From: Pseudomonas putida
GTDB lineage: Bacteria > Pseudomonadota > Gammaproteobacteria > Pseudomonadales > Pseudomonadaceae
DNA length: 64,000 nucleotides
Reading direction: 5' to 3'
NCBI RefSeq assembly: GCF_001941965.1
Contig: NZ_MKZO01000007.1
Span: 80,794-144,793, forward strand
In this document: positions 55,520 to 63,855 of the stretch, one piece after another
Layout: the number at the start of each line of letters is the position of its first letter
How positions within the stretch are numbered: the first letter of the stretch is position 1
Position numbers and translations under genes: made by a program
Notes under the pieces: model-generated
Seen by the model: the letters and a program-made list of their open reading frames with translations, nothing else
Database searches by the model: none
Told to the model about the DNA's origin: nothing

Positions 55520-55972
55520 ATGAAAACAGAGGCGAAGTCTGCAACGGCATGGGAATCTCGGAGTACGCATATTCCGCTGATTCTCGCTGCATTATTGAGC
55601 CTGTTTTCCTGGCTTCTTTCTGAGTGGTGGGAGAAAGGACTAGCCACTCCACTGAACGTCACAGTCAGTCCAAATGGGTGCTATCGGGTCGAAAGCTTCA
55701 AACCCTTCTGGCTGCTTCCAGACATGTTTCATCGGGAGCACGACCCAAATGATGACAGGGAACCCACCTGGTTTCCCCATTGGGAATACCCCGGCTTCTA
55801 TCGTCTGTACAATCACCGCAGCGGAGCGCTGTTGGGAGAGAGCCGTGTCTATGACCTGGCCTACGCCAGTGGTCCATTGACTTGGGGAGCAGGGTCAAAA
55901 AGTGTTTTTGCCGGCATGATTTATCTGGGCCCCAACACCTTGGATTGCATAGGTGACAATCCTTCTGGATAA
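55520..55972 (+). CDS. Candidate type VI immunity protein, copy 2
   Basis: A 150-residue paralogue of the preceding protein. The N-terminal helix (IPLILAALLSLFSWLLS) is followed by the shared core: EWWEKGLATP, SPNGCYRVESFKPFWLLPDM, HREHDPND, PGFYRLYNH, VYDLAYASG and GPNTLDCIGDNP. Most conserved residues of copy 1 are kept. A GTG at 55472 lies inside the hairpin, so the ATG at 55520 is preferred. Two copies side by side suggest an ancestral duplication to follow effector variants. Confidence 0.68.
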   Translation: MKTEAKSATAWESRSTHIPLILAALLSLFSWLLSEWWEKGLATPLNVTVSPNGCYRVESFKPFWLLPDMFHREHDPNDDREPTWFPHWEYPGFYRLYNHRSGALLGESRVYDLAYASGPLTWGAGSKSVFAGMIYLGPNTLDCIGDNPSG

Positions 55973-55994
55973 AGAATAGTTACGTGATCCCGAC

Positions 55995-56024
55995 ACCCTC
56001 AAGGTCGCTCTCGGTCTTGAGGGT
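55995..56024. terminator. Possible terminator hairpin after the type VI island
   Basis: ACCCTCAAG / CTTGAGGGT with a 12-nt loop, 22 bases after the second immunity-like gene. No T-run follows, so the assignment is tentative. Confidence 0.45.
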
Positions 56025-56238
56025 AATCAGCAGGTACCGGGAGCCCTGCCGTCACACCGATTGGGTATCAACAACCTCTCTTCGCTTGGCACGCAGCGAC
56101 AAGCCACTTCCCATCCTGCATCTGTAGGATAGTGATCCACCCCCATTACCCCGACACTCTGCCCCAGGCCCTGCCCACCCCGGCCACCCGAAACCCCTGA
56201 CGAAACCAATAACAAAAGTCGCACAGAGGTAGTTGCCC

Positions 56239-57216
56239 ATGTCCCGGCACGAACACGATCCCGCCCGCCTGTTGCAGGCTTTCAGCAGCATGAGCCTGGA
56301 GCTCCAGCGCCTGGCGCAGAACCAGGACCTCGAGGATTTCCACCGCCCGGCCCTGGAATGCATCGGCCAACTGCTGCCCTTCGCCAGCGCCTGGTGGGGC
56401 CGTGCGGCGCTGATCGACGGGCTGCCGGAAGAACACAGCTCCTATCTGCACAAGCTGCCGGCCAGCTACCTGCCGGACTGGCAGTCGATCCGCCATATCG
56501 ACGTGACCGTGGGCCGGGTGCATGCCCATCCGGGTCAGTCGGTGATCATCGACATGGCCGACCCGGCCAACGGCCCCGGCCTCAACTGGCTGGGCCAGGC
56601 CTACGGCATCGGCGAGCTGCTGTGCGTGGTGCATATCGATCCCCGCACCCAGCTCAGCGACCACCTGGCCCTGTACCGCGCCCCCGGTGCGCCGCGCTTC
56701 AGCGAGCAGGACCGGCTGATCCTCGACAACGCCATGCTGCATCTGGTGGCGGCGGTATCGGCCAACCAGATCCGCACCCTGGTGACCAAGCGCGAATCCC
56801 TCAGCCCGGCACGCAACCTGGCCCTGGCAGTGTGCGACCAGCGCGGCACCCTGCAATGCGCCGAACGCGGGTTCGTCGACCTGCTGCTGGGCGAATGGCC
56901 AGACTGGAACGGGCCGCTGCTGCCAGTGCCGGTGGACGCCCGCGGCCACGAGGGCAAGCACCTGCAGATCGAGGCCTCGGCGGTGGGCGACCTGTTTCTC
57001 CTCGCCGCCCGCGCCCGCACCCCGCTGGCCCAGTTGAGCCCGCGGGAGAACGATGTCGCCCAGGGCTTCGGCGAAGGCAAGACCTACAAGGAGATCGCCC
57101 GCGACCTGGGCATGGCGCCGAATACCGTGCGCCACCATATCCGCGCCATCTATCACAAGCTCGGGGTCAACGATAAGACCCGCATCGCCCATCTGCTGCA
57201 CACCCCGCCCGACTGA
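56239..57216 (+). CDS. LuxR family transcriptional regulator
   Basis: A 325-residue regulator. The C-terminal 65 residues are a LuxR helix-turn-helix (LSPRENDVAQGFGEGKTYKE, IARDLGMAPNTVRHHIRAIY, HKLGVNDKTRIAHLL). The N-terminal 250 residues have no clear family, but contain GAF/PAS-like segments (RPALECIGQLLPFASAWWGR, SVIIDMADP). An ATG at 56239 is preceded by AGAGG nine bases away; a TTG at 56233 is possible. It stands just before the porin-like/MFS/deacetylase genes on the same strand and probably controls them. Confidence 0.87.
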   Translation: MSRHEHDPARLLQAFSSMSLELQRLAQNQDLEDFHRPALECIGQLLPFASAWWGRAALIDGLPEEHSSYLHKLPASYLPDWQSIRHIDVTVGRVHAHPGQSVIIDMADPANGPGLNWLGQAYGIGELLCVVHIDPRTQLSDHLALYRAPGAPRFSEQDRLILDNAMLHLVAAVSANQIRTLVTKRESLSPARNLALAVCDQRGTLQCAERGFVDLLLGEWPDWNGPLLPVPVDARGHEGKHLQIEASAVGDLFLLAARARTPLAQLSPRENDVAQGFGEGKTYKEIARDLGMAPNTVRHHIRAIYHKLGVNDKTRIAHLLHTPPD

Positions 57217-57321
57217 CCCGGGCCGCTGATCCGCACTGACCGCCCCGCCGGCGTTGTTCACCGGCGACGGCCCCGCTTTGCCTGCGATTTGCCAACAACC
57301 AGAAGAAGAGACGCAACGACC

Positions 57322-58191
57322 ATGAAGCACACCCTGATCACCGCCCTGGCCCTGGCCAGCGGCTTGTCGGCCCTGCACGCCCAGGCCGCCGACCTCAACG
57401 CCCGGGACTTTTTCGGCGCCCCGGCCGGCACCAGCCTCGGCGTGCTGTATCTGCCGGCCACCCGTGCCGGTGATTTCCACGGCCCGGCCGACAGCACCGG
57501 CAAGGCCGAACTGAAGGTCAACGCCGTGGCTTACCGCCAGGTATTCTTCACCGACCTCTGCGGCACCCTGTGCACCCCGCAGTTCATCGTGCCCTTCGCC
57601 GATATCGATGCGCGCCTGCCCGGCGCCAGCCGGCACACCGGTGAAAGCGGCTTTGGCGACCCGCAGGTGGGCGGCACGCTGTTCTTCATCAACGATGCGA
57701 CGACGCGCACCTACAGCGGCCTGCTGACCCTGATCACCCTGCCGGTCGGCGAGTACCACGGGCAGAACCCGGACGTCTCGCCCGGGGCCAATCGCTGGGG
57801 CGCCACCTTCGTGTACAACTACACCCAGGGTATCGGCGAGAAATGGGTGCTGGAGGCCAACCTCGAAGCCCAGCTCTACGGCAAGAACGACGACTACTTC
57901 GGCGCCGACCTCAAGCAGGATCCGCTGTACCGCCTGCAAGCCTTCGCCTCCTACGACTTCACCCCCGCCACCTACGGCGCCCTGCGCCTGATCCACGCCG
58001 ACGGCGGCGAGCTGCGGATCAACGACCAGCGCATCGACGACACCCACAAGCGCTACACCCAGGTCGGCTTCGAGGTCGGTCATTGGCTGGATAAACAGAA
58101 CCAGCTGATGTTCAGCATGTCGCAGAACGTCGCCACCGACAACGGCTACCACGGCACCGACGCGTTGCTGCGTCTGGTCCATGTGTTCTGA
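57322..58191 (+). CDS. Outer-membrane channel-like protein, phenol MetA-pathway transporter family
   Basis: A 289-residue protein with a Sec signal (MKHTLITALALASGLSALHA, then QAADLNARDFF). The mature part consists of alternating beta-strand segments (GVLYLPATRAGDFHG, NAVAYRQVFFTDLCG, YSGLLTLITLPVGEYHG) and ends LLRLVHVF with a terminal aromatic, as in the Phenol_MetA_deg family of barrel proteins. These are thought to bring aromatic or other hydrophobic compounds across the outer membrane. It lies between LuxR and MFS genes of one apparent operon. Confidence 0.8.
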   Translation: MKHTLITALALASGLSALHAQAADLNARDFFGAPAGTSLGVLYLPATRAGDFHGPADSTGKAELKVNAVAYRQVFFTDLCGTLCTPQFIVPFADIDARLPGASRHTGESGFGDPQVGGTLFFINDATTRTYSGLLTLITLPVGEYHGQNPDVSPGANRWGATFVYNYTQGIGEKWVLEANLEAQLYGKNDDYFGADLKQDPLYRLQAFASYDFTPATYGALRLIHADGGELRINDQRIDDTHKRYTQVGFEVGHWLDKQNQLMFSMSQNVATDNGYHGTDALLRLVHVF

Positions 58192-58204
58192 CGGAGGCAT
58201 GCCG

Positions 58205-59359
58205 ATGAGTAGCAAACCCTTGTCCGCCGCCGCTCCCGCTTCGTCGCAGGTGGCCCTGCTGGCCGCCATCGTGCTGTTCGCGGCGATCACCCCGACCATC
58301 CTGATGACCGCCCCGGCGGTGGCGGCGCAACTGGCCACGCAATGGCAACTGGCGCCCTCGCAGATCGGCGACCTGTTCTCGGTGGAACTGGGCGCCATGA
58401 GCCTGGCCACCCTGCCCGCCTTCTGGTGGCTCAAGCGCGTCGACTGGCGCCGTGCGGCGCTGCTGGCCGGGGTCGCCTTCATCGCCGCCAACCTGCTGTC
58501 GATCTGGGCCACGGATTATCCGACGCTGCTCGCCCTGCGCTTTGGCAGCGCCCTGGCCGGCGGTTCGCTGATGATCGTGTGCCTGTCCAGCGCCGCGTCC
58601 ACGGCCAATCCGAGCCGGGTCTACGGCCTGTGGGTGATGGGCCAGCTGGTGGTCGGGGCGATCGGCCTGAGCGCGCTGCCGCCGCTGTTCGAGCGCTACG
58701 GCCTGGCCGCCTGCTACCTGCTGCTGGCGCTGCTGATGAGCCTGTTCCTGCCACTGGCGCGCTATTTCCCTGCCGCTGCGCCGGTTGCGCAGCCGGGGCT
58801 GGAAGCTGCGCCGGCGGTGGCGAACTGGAAAGTCGCCCTGGGCATCCTCGGCATCCTCAGTTTCTACATCAGCCTCAGCGGCGTGTGGACCTTCATCGGG
58901 GCGATCAGCGCCGCGGCCGGGATCGCCGCCGGGGCCAGCGGCGAGGTGCTGGCGATCGCCACCCTGATGGGCATCGTCGGCGCCGGCTGCGCCTCGCTGA
59001 TCGGCGAGCGCGTGCCGCGCGGCGTGCTGTTGCTGCTGGGCTACGGGGCCATGGTCGGCTCGGTGTTGCTGCTCCTCGGCCAGCCGGCCCTGGCCCGGCT
59101 GGCGCTGGCGGCGCTGGTGTTCAAGTTCACCTGGACTTTCATCCTGCCGCTGGTTCTCGCCTGCCTGGCCGACCTCGACCGCTCCGGACGCCTGATGAAC
59201 GCCTCCAACCTGGTGATCGGCGGTGGCCTGGCCATCGGGCCGGCCATCGCCGGGCGCCTGATCGAAGGCAGCGGTGGCTTCCAGGCGCTGCTGATCGGCG
59301 CCGCCAGCCTGACCTTCATTTCCCTGTTGCTGATCCTCGGCTGCCGTCGCGGCGCCTGA
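58205..59359 (+). CDS. MFS transporter
   Basis: A 384-residue membrane protein with about 12 helices, including VALLAAIVLFAAITPTILMT and GDLFSVELGAMSLATLPAFW at the start. Two small conserved loops (WLKRVDWRRAALLAGV, ADLDRSGRLMNASNLVIGG) resemble MFS loop motifs. The ATG at 58205 has GGAGG seven bases upstream; the ATG at 58199 is too close to it. It is placed between the channel-like protein and the deacetylase, so it may export or import their substrate. Confidence 0.85.
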   Translation: MSSKPLSAAAPASSQVALLAAIVLFAAITPTILMTAPAVAAQLATQWQLAPSQIGDLFSVELGAMSLATLPAFWWLKRVDWRRAALLAGVAFIAANLLSIWATDYPTLLALRFGSALAGGSLMIVCLSSAASTANPSRVYGLWVMGQLVVGAIGLSALPPLFERYGLAACYLLLALLMSLFLPLARYFPAAAPVAQPGLEAAPAVANWKVALGILGILSFYISLSGVWTFIGAISAAAGIAAGASGEVLAIATLMGIVGAGCASLIGERVPRGVLLLLGYGAMVGSVLLLLGQPALARLALAALVFKFTWTFILPLVLACLADLDRSGRLMNASNLVIGGGLAIGPAIAGRLIEGSGGFQALLIGAASLTFISLLLILGCRRGA

Positions 59360-59394
59360 ACACTCCCTTTTTACCCTGGAAAGACGGAATCACC

Positions 59395-60504
59395 ATGAGC
59401 CGAAACACTGCCTTCTTCTTCGACGAACTGAGCCTCTGGCACAGCGCCGGCCTGCACGCCCTGACCCTGCCGGTGGGCGGCTGGGTGCAGCCGCCGGCCG
59501 CCGCCGGGCATGCCGAATCGCCGGAAACCAAGCGCCGCCTGAAAAGCCTGCTGGACGTCTCCGGCCTGACCCGCCAGTTGCAGGTGCGCAGTGCCGCGCC
59601 TGCCAGCGACGAGGATCTGCTGCGGGTCCACAGCGCCGGCTACCTGCAACGCTTCAAGGCCCTGAGCGATGCCGGCGGCGGCGAACTGGGGCCCCATGCG
59701 CCGATCGGGCCGGGCAGCTACGAGATCGCCAGGCTGTCCGCCGGCCTGGCCATGGCGGCGGTGGATGCGGTGCTGGCCGGCGAGGTGGACAACGCCTATT
59801 CGCTGTCCCGCCCGCCAGGTCATCACTGCCTGGCCGATGGCGCCATGGGCTTCTGCTTCCTGGCCAATATCGCCATCGCCATCGAGGCGGCCAAGGCCGG
59901 GCGCGGGCTGGGCAAGGTGGCGGTGATCGACTGGGACGTGCACCACGGCAACGGCACCCAGTCGATCTTCGAGGAGCGTGGCGATGTGCTGAGCATTTCC
60001 CTGCACCAGGACGGCTGCTTCCCCGCCGGCTACAGCGGTGAAGAGGACCGGGGGCGCGGTGACGGGCTGGGGGCGAATATCAATATTCCCCTGCCGCCGG
60101 GCAGCGGGCATGTCGCCTATCTGCACGCGATGGAGCGTATCGTGGTGCCGGCGCTGGAGCGCTTCGAGCCGGAACTGATCATCGTCGCCTGCGGCTACGA
60201 CGCCAACGCCGTCGACCCGCTGGCGCGCATGCTGCTGCACAGCGACTCGTTCCGCGAAATGACCCGGCGGGTGCGCGAAGCGGCCGAGCGCTTGTGTCAG
60301 GGCCGCCTGGTGCTGGTGCATGAAGGGGGGTACTCGGAGGCCTATGTACCGTTTTGCGGGCTGGCAACGATCGAGGAACTGGCCGGAGTGAGGACTGGCG
60401 TGGAGGATCCGATGCTGGAGTTCGTGCAGTTGCAGCAGCCAAGTCCGGTGGTGACGGCATTCCAGCGGGAACTGGTGGAGAGCATGGCTGGCCGGGTGTT
60501 ATGA
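59395..60504 (+). CDS. Class II histone deacetylase-like / acetylpolyamine amidohydrolase
   Basis: A 369-residue deacetylase. It has the signature SRPPGHHCL (His143, His144), the zinc site DWDVHHGNGTQ (Asp181, His183) and GYDANAVDPL (Asp269), plus the active-site tyrosine loop HEGGYSEAY. The N-terminal DELSLWHSAGLHALTLPVGG matches the P. aeruginosa HDAH-type enzyme (PA3774) as I recall it. It removes acetyl groups from acetylated polyamines or similar amides. It follows the MFS gene by 35 nt, so import or export of an acetylated compound is a reasonable link. Confidence 0.9.
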   Translation: MSRNTAFFFDELSLWHSAGLHALTLPVGGWVQPPAAAGHAESPETKRRLKSLLDVSGLTRQLQVRSAAPASDEDLLRVHSAGYLQRFKALSDAGGGELGPHAPIGPGSYEIARLSAGLAMAAVDAVLAGEVDNAYSLSRPPGHHCLADGAMGFCFLANIAIAIEAAKAGRGLGKVAVIDWDVHHGNGTQSIFEERGDVLSISLHQDGCFPAGYSGEEDRGRGDGLGANINIPLPPGSGHVAYLHAMERIVVPALERFEPELIIVACGYDANAVDPLARMLLHSDSFREMTRRVREAAERLCQGRLVLVHEGGYSEAYVPFCGLATIEELAGVRTGVEDPMLEFVQLQQPSPVVTAFQRELVESMAGRVL

Positions 60505-60515
60505 GGCGTGGCTGA

Positions 60516-60619
60516 TGGCCTCATCGCTGGCAAGCCAGCTCCCACAGGGTCCTGCGTCGTTCGCAGATCCCGGCTAGGCTCGGTCAACTGTGGGAGCGGG
60601 TTTACCCGCGATGAGGCCA
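60516..60619. repeat. Chimeric REP pair
   Basis: The left arm is the GCTGGCAAGCCAGCTCCCACAG type, the right arm the GGGAGCGGGTTTACCCGCGAT type; both share outer GGCCTCAT. It lies between convergent genes. Confidence 0.85.
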
Positions 60620-60626
60620 TCAGCCG

Positions 60627-61121
60627 CTACCTAAACACCTGCCAATCAGCCCCGTCATCAACCTCGACAATAATCCGCCGCAGCGGCCCGACCAGCGCCT
60701 TGTGCTGCCCCTCGTCGCAAGTCGGCAAGAACACCGAGAGCACCCGCGGGTCATAGAACCGGAAATTCAGCACCCGCCGGTCCTCGGTGCGCACCCTGAG
60801 GAATTTCTTGCAGTGCCGGCGCAACGCGTCCATCGACAACTGCGCCGGCGCCACCAGCAGGATGCCCCAGGCCTTGCCCCAGCCCAGCTCGAGCAATTCG
60901 AGGCTCACGGGCGCCCGCGCCGGCAACCTGACCAGCCACGGCGCCGCCGCCTTCAGGCGCGGGATCAAGGCGCCGGCATACAGGCATTCCCGTTCCAGGC
61001 CACTGCGCTCCAGCCATTTCAGGATCGCCGGGTCCCGGGCACCGTCGAGCAGATAGTAGAGCTGCTCGTGCGCCGCTTCATCAGTGTCGGGCCAGAGCAG
61101 TTCCATCAGCGTTCCAGTCAT
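60627..61121 (-). CDS. DUF4123 domain protein (type VI effector chaperone-like)
   Basis: A 164-residue protein with the DUF4123 pattern: YYLLDGARDPAILKWLERSG near the start, then LIPRLKAAAPWLVRLPARAP, WGKAWGILLVAPAQLSMDAL, and NFRFYDPRVLSVFLPTCDEG in the second half. DUF4123 proteins are chaperones that load effectors onto VgrG. The ATG at 61119-61121 has GAGG seven bases upstream and overlaps the stop of the upstream gene (ATGA). No VgrG is in the window, so this pair stands alone; it probably serves the product of the coupled gene. Confidence 0.85.
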   Translation of the reverse strand: MTGTLMELLWPDTDEAAHEQLYYLLDGARDPAILKWLERSGLERECLYAGALIPRLKAAAPWLVRLPARAPVSLELLELGWGKAWGILLVAPAQLSMDALRRHCKKFLRVRTEDRRVLNFRFYDPRVLSVFLPTCDEGQHKALVGPLRRIIVEVDDGADWQVFR

Positions 61122-61786
61122 TGCTTGCCCTCGCATATTTCACAGAACGGCGTGCCACTTGCGGCCGCTGCTTCGAGCGCGGCCGCCTGGGCACCCTGGG
61201 CCATTTCCCGGGCGGTGGGCTCGGCGGGCGGCTGCGCCCTGGCCTGTTCGCAGACTTCACAGAACGGCGTAGCCGCCTGCGCCGCCTGCTCAAGCATCGC
61301 CGCCAGGGTGTCCTGCGCCACCGCCACGTCGGCGGGCGGTTCGTCAGCAGGCTCCGCACTGACCGGTTGCGCAGGCGCGACAACCGGCTGCGGCGGCAGC
61401 ACCTCGACCCGCTCCGGCTGCGGCGCCGCCTTGGCCACCGGCGCAGCCACGACCACCACCGCGTCGGCCGCCCGGGTGATGACCTGCGCACGCCAGGCAT
61501 AGATATCGGCGCGCAAGGTGCCGAACTGCAGTTCGTTGGCGACCTGGCGCAACACCTGCTCGTCGCTGAGCCGATGAATCATGAGGATCTGCCGGGCCAG
61601 CAGCCCGCGCATGTCGAACAGGCGATGCCGCAGGTAGCGCTGCACGAAGGCATCGGCCTGCCAGGCATCCTGCAGATCGACACGCTGCTGCCAGACCAGG
61701 TTGGCGCGGTCATGGACAACAGCCTCGAACCCGACCTGTTCACACAGGCCGATGTGCTCGACGCCATCGGCAACCCATAGGCGCAT
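61118..61786 (-). CDS. Protein with C-terminal CxxC repeats, coupled to DUF4123 chaperone
   Basis: A 222-residue protein I cannot assign. The N-terminal 110 residues are folded-looking (MRLWVADGVEHIGLCEQVGF, DAFVQRYLRHRLFDMRGLLA, QVLRQVANELQFGTLRADIY). A proline/alanine/valine-rich linker follows, and then two short repeats, ATPFCEVCEQA and GTPFCEICEGK, each with a CxxC. The repeats could bind a metal. The long frame upstream to 62845 is antisense to the permease and rejected. Its stop overlaps the DUF4123 start, so it is a candidate cargo or adaptor of type VI secretion. Confidence 0.7.
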   Translation of the reverse strand: MRLWVADGVEHIGLCEQVGFEAVVHDRANLVWQQRVDLQDAWQADAFVQRYLRHRLFDMRGLLARQILMIHRLSDEQVLRQVANELQFGTLRADIYAWRAQVITRAADAVVVVAAPVAKAAPQPERVEVLPPQPVVAPAQPVSAEPADEPPADVAVAQDTLAAMLEQAAQAATPFCEVCEQARAQPPAEPTAREMAQGAQAAALEAAAASGTPFCEICEGKQ

Positions 61787-61975
61787 GCTCCGTCCCTGAT
61801 GCCTGGAAAAATGAGAGCACACACTACCGCGAGCAATGGCCTTTAGCCAGATCGCCGCGCGAATACTGGCCCTGTGCGGTCCTATCCCGTACCATCGCGC
61901 CCTCGCCGGTTTCCGCAGGAAGCCCTGCAGGTACAGCGCCTGCTCTTCGAACATGTCACTGGGTACTGCCGTTCC

Positions 61976-63016
61976 ATGCTTGCATCCCGTCTCGCCATCG
62001 CCCCGCGTCTCCTGGGCCAGGCCCTGTGGGTCGGCGCCCTGCTGGGCCTGGCGGTCATCGCCGCGACCAGCATCGGCGAAACCCGCCTGGGCCTGTCCAC
62101 AGTGCTCGAGGTACTGGGCAACCGAATGTGGGATGCCGGGAATGTCATCGACCCCATAGACGCCGGGATCATCTGGAACTACCGCCTGCCCCGCGCCCTG
62201 GTGGCCGCCGCCTGCGGTGCCGGGCTGGCAACTGCCGGCGTGGTGTTGCAGGCGCTGCTGCGCAATCCGCTGGCCGACCCCTACCTGCTCGGCATCTCCG
62301 CCGGGGCGTCCACAGGCGCGGTGCTGGTGACCCTGATCGGCTTCGGCGCCGGCGCCCTGAGCATGTCCGGCGGGGCCTTTATCGGTGCCTTGAGCGCCTT
62401 CGCCCTGGTCAGCCTGCTGGCGCGCGGTGCCAGGGGCCCGGGCGGCAATGGCCGGATCATCCTCGCCGGCATCGCTGGCTCGCAGCTGTTCAACGCCCTC
62501 ACCTCCTTCCTGATCACCGCCTCGGCCAGTGCCGAACAGGCGCGTGGCCTGATGTTCTGGCTGCTGGGCAATCTCAGCGGCGTGCGCTGGCCGGCGGTGT
62601 GGCTGGCGCTGCCGGTGGTCCTGCTGGGGCTGCTGCTGTGCCTCTGGCATCGGCGCACGCTGGACGCCTTCACCTTCGGCAGCGATTGCGCCGCAGCCCT
62701 GGGTATCGATGTGCAGCGGGTGCGTATCGTGCTGGTGGCCGGTACCGCGCTGATGACCGCGGTGCTGGTGTCCATCGTCGGTTCCATCGGCTTCGTCGGC
62801 CTGGTGATCCCCCATGCCGTGCGCCTGCTGGTCGGACCGCGGCACGCCCGCCTGCTGCCGCTCAGCGCCTTGTGCGGGGCGCTGTTCCTGATGGCGGCGG
62901 ATGTGCTGTCGCGCACCCTGCTCAAAGGCCAGGTGCTGCCCATCGGAGTGATTACCGCACTGGTCGGGGCTCCGGTCTTCGCCCTGATCCTGGTACGCGG
63001 GCAGCGCCGGCCATGA
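61976..63016 (+). CDS. FecCD/BtuC family ABC transporter permease
   Basis: A 346-residue permease with about ten helices. The family segments are IIWNYRLPRALVAAACGAGL, LLRNPLADPYLLGISAGAST, GFVGLVIPHAVRLLVGPRHA and LPIGVITALVGAPVFALILV. It moves a siderophore, heme or cobalamin across the inner membrane. No binding-protein gene adjoins it. The start is uncertain: the ATG at 61976 gives the usual length, the one at 61874 would add 34 residues. The stop overlaps the ATPase start (ATGA-type). Confidence 0.9.
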   Translation: MLASRLAIAPRLLGQALWVGALLGLAVIAATSIGETRLGLSTVLEVLGNRMWDAGNVIDPIDAGIIWNYRLPRALVAAACGAGLATAGVVLQALLRNPLADPYLLGISAGASTGAVLVTLIGFGAGALSMSGGAFIGALSAFALVSLLARGARGPGGNGRIILAGIAGSQLFNALTSFLITASASAEQARGLMFWLLGNLSGVRWPAVWLALPVVLLGLLLCLWHRRTLDAFTFGSDCAAALGIDVQRVRIVLVAGTALMTAVLVSIVGSIGFVGLVIPHAVRLLVGPRHARLLPLSALCGALFLMAADVLSRTLLKGQVLPIGVITALVGAPVFALILVRGQRRP

Positions 63017-63801
63017 ATGCCTTCAGCGAAGCCAGCGCCGTGCTTGGCTGCCGTGGCCTGGGCTACCGGGTCAAGGGCGCGGTACTGCTCAGCGACGTCG
63101 AGTTGCAGGTCCGCAGCGGCGAAACCCTGGGCGTCGTCGGGCCCAACGGCTCCGGCAAGTCGACCCTGCTCAAGCTGTTGGCCGGCTTGTTGCGACCGCA
63201 CAGCGGCGAGGTCCGGCTCGGCGGGCGGGCATTGCAAGGCCTGCGGCGTATCGAGGTGGCCCGCACCCTGGCGATGGTGGAGCAGCAGGCCGGCACCGAG
63301 GACAGCATCAGTGTGCGCGATGCCGTGGAACTGGGGCGTACCCCCTGGCTATCGGCACTGGCGCCATGGAGCGCGAACGACACCGCGATCGTCGAGCAGT
63401 CGCTGCACGCCGTGGGCATGGCACACATGGCCGGACGCGCCTGGCATAGCCTGTCCGGTGGCGAACGGCAACGCGTGCACATCGCCCGGGCCCTGGCCCA
63501 GCAGCCGCAGATTCTCCTGCTCGACGAACCGACCAATCACCTGGATATCCAGCAGCAACTGGGCATCCTCGGGCTGGTGCAGCGCTTGCCGGTGACCACC
63601 CTGGTCGCCCTGCATGACTTGAACCAGGCCTTGGGCTGCGATCGCCTGGCGGTGATGGACAAGGGACGCCTGGTGGCGCTGGGGGCGCCGCTGGAGGTGC
63701 TGACGCCGCAACGATTGCGGGAAACCTTCGGAGTACAGGGCGATGTGCTGGAGGATCCGCGGGATGGGAGTCGGTATCTTCGCTTGCGGCCCTTGCAGTA
63801 A
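63013..63801 (+). CDS. FecE/BtuD-type ABC transporter ATP-binding protein
   Basis: A 262-residue ATPase with Walker A GPNGSGKSTLLKLLAG, signature LSGGERQRVHIARAL, Walker B ILLLDEPTNHLDIQ and switch ALHDLNQAL. The VRDAVELGRTPW segment is typical of iron-siderophore/cobalamin transporters. Coupled by a four-base overlap to the permease. It powers the same transporter; the binding protein must be elsewhere. Confidence 0.92.
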   Translation: MNAFSEASAVLGCRGLGYRVKGAVLLSDVELQVRSGETLGVVGPNGSGKSTLLKLLAGLLRPHSGEVRLGGRALQGLRRIEVARTLAMVEQQAGTEDSISVRDAVELGRTPWLSALAPWSANDTAIVEQSLHAVGMAHMAGRAWHSLSGGERQRVHIARALAQQPQILLLDEPTNHLDIQQQLGILGLVQRLPVTTLVALHDLNQALGCDRLAVMDKGRLVALGAPLEVLTPQRLRETFGVQGDVLEDPRDGSRYLRLRPLQ

Positions 63802-63807
63802 CTGACA

Positions 63808-63842
63808 GGGCCTCATCGCCGGCAACGCCGGCTCCCACAGGG
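63808..63842. repeat. Single REP arm
   Basis: One copy of GGCCTCATCGCCGGCAACG with CCGGCTCCCACAGG; the usual opposite arm is missing. An insertion sequence begins 14 bases to the right. Confidence 0.8.
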
Positions 63843-63855
63843 TTCACACCATAAC

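Noticed and set aside
56146..58512. Minus-strand open frame of 788 codons opposite LuxR and the channel-like gene
   Set aside because: It spans two real genes and the gap between them on the other strand, typical of a high-GC artefact.
58342..59394. Upstream extension of the deacetylase frame
   Set aside because: It lies inside the MFS gene in another frame; the ATG at 59395 gives the normal family start.
61787..61975. Cobalamin riboswitch before the FecCD-type permease
   Set aside because: No B12-box or GGGAA-type core was seen in the leader, so no riboswitch is claimed.
61787..62845. Upstream extension of the CxxC-repeat protein
   Set aside because: It is antisense to the FecCD permease and low in recognisable structure; a start with a ribosome binding site is at 61784-61786.
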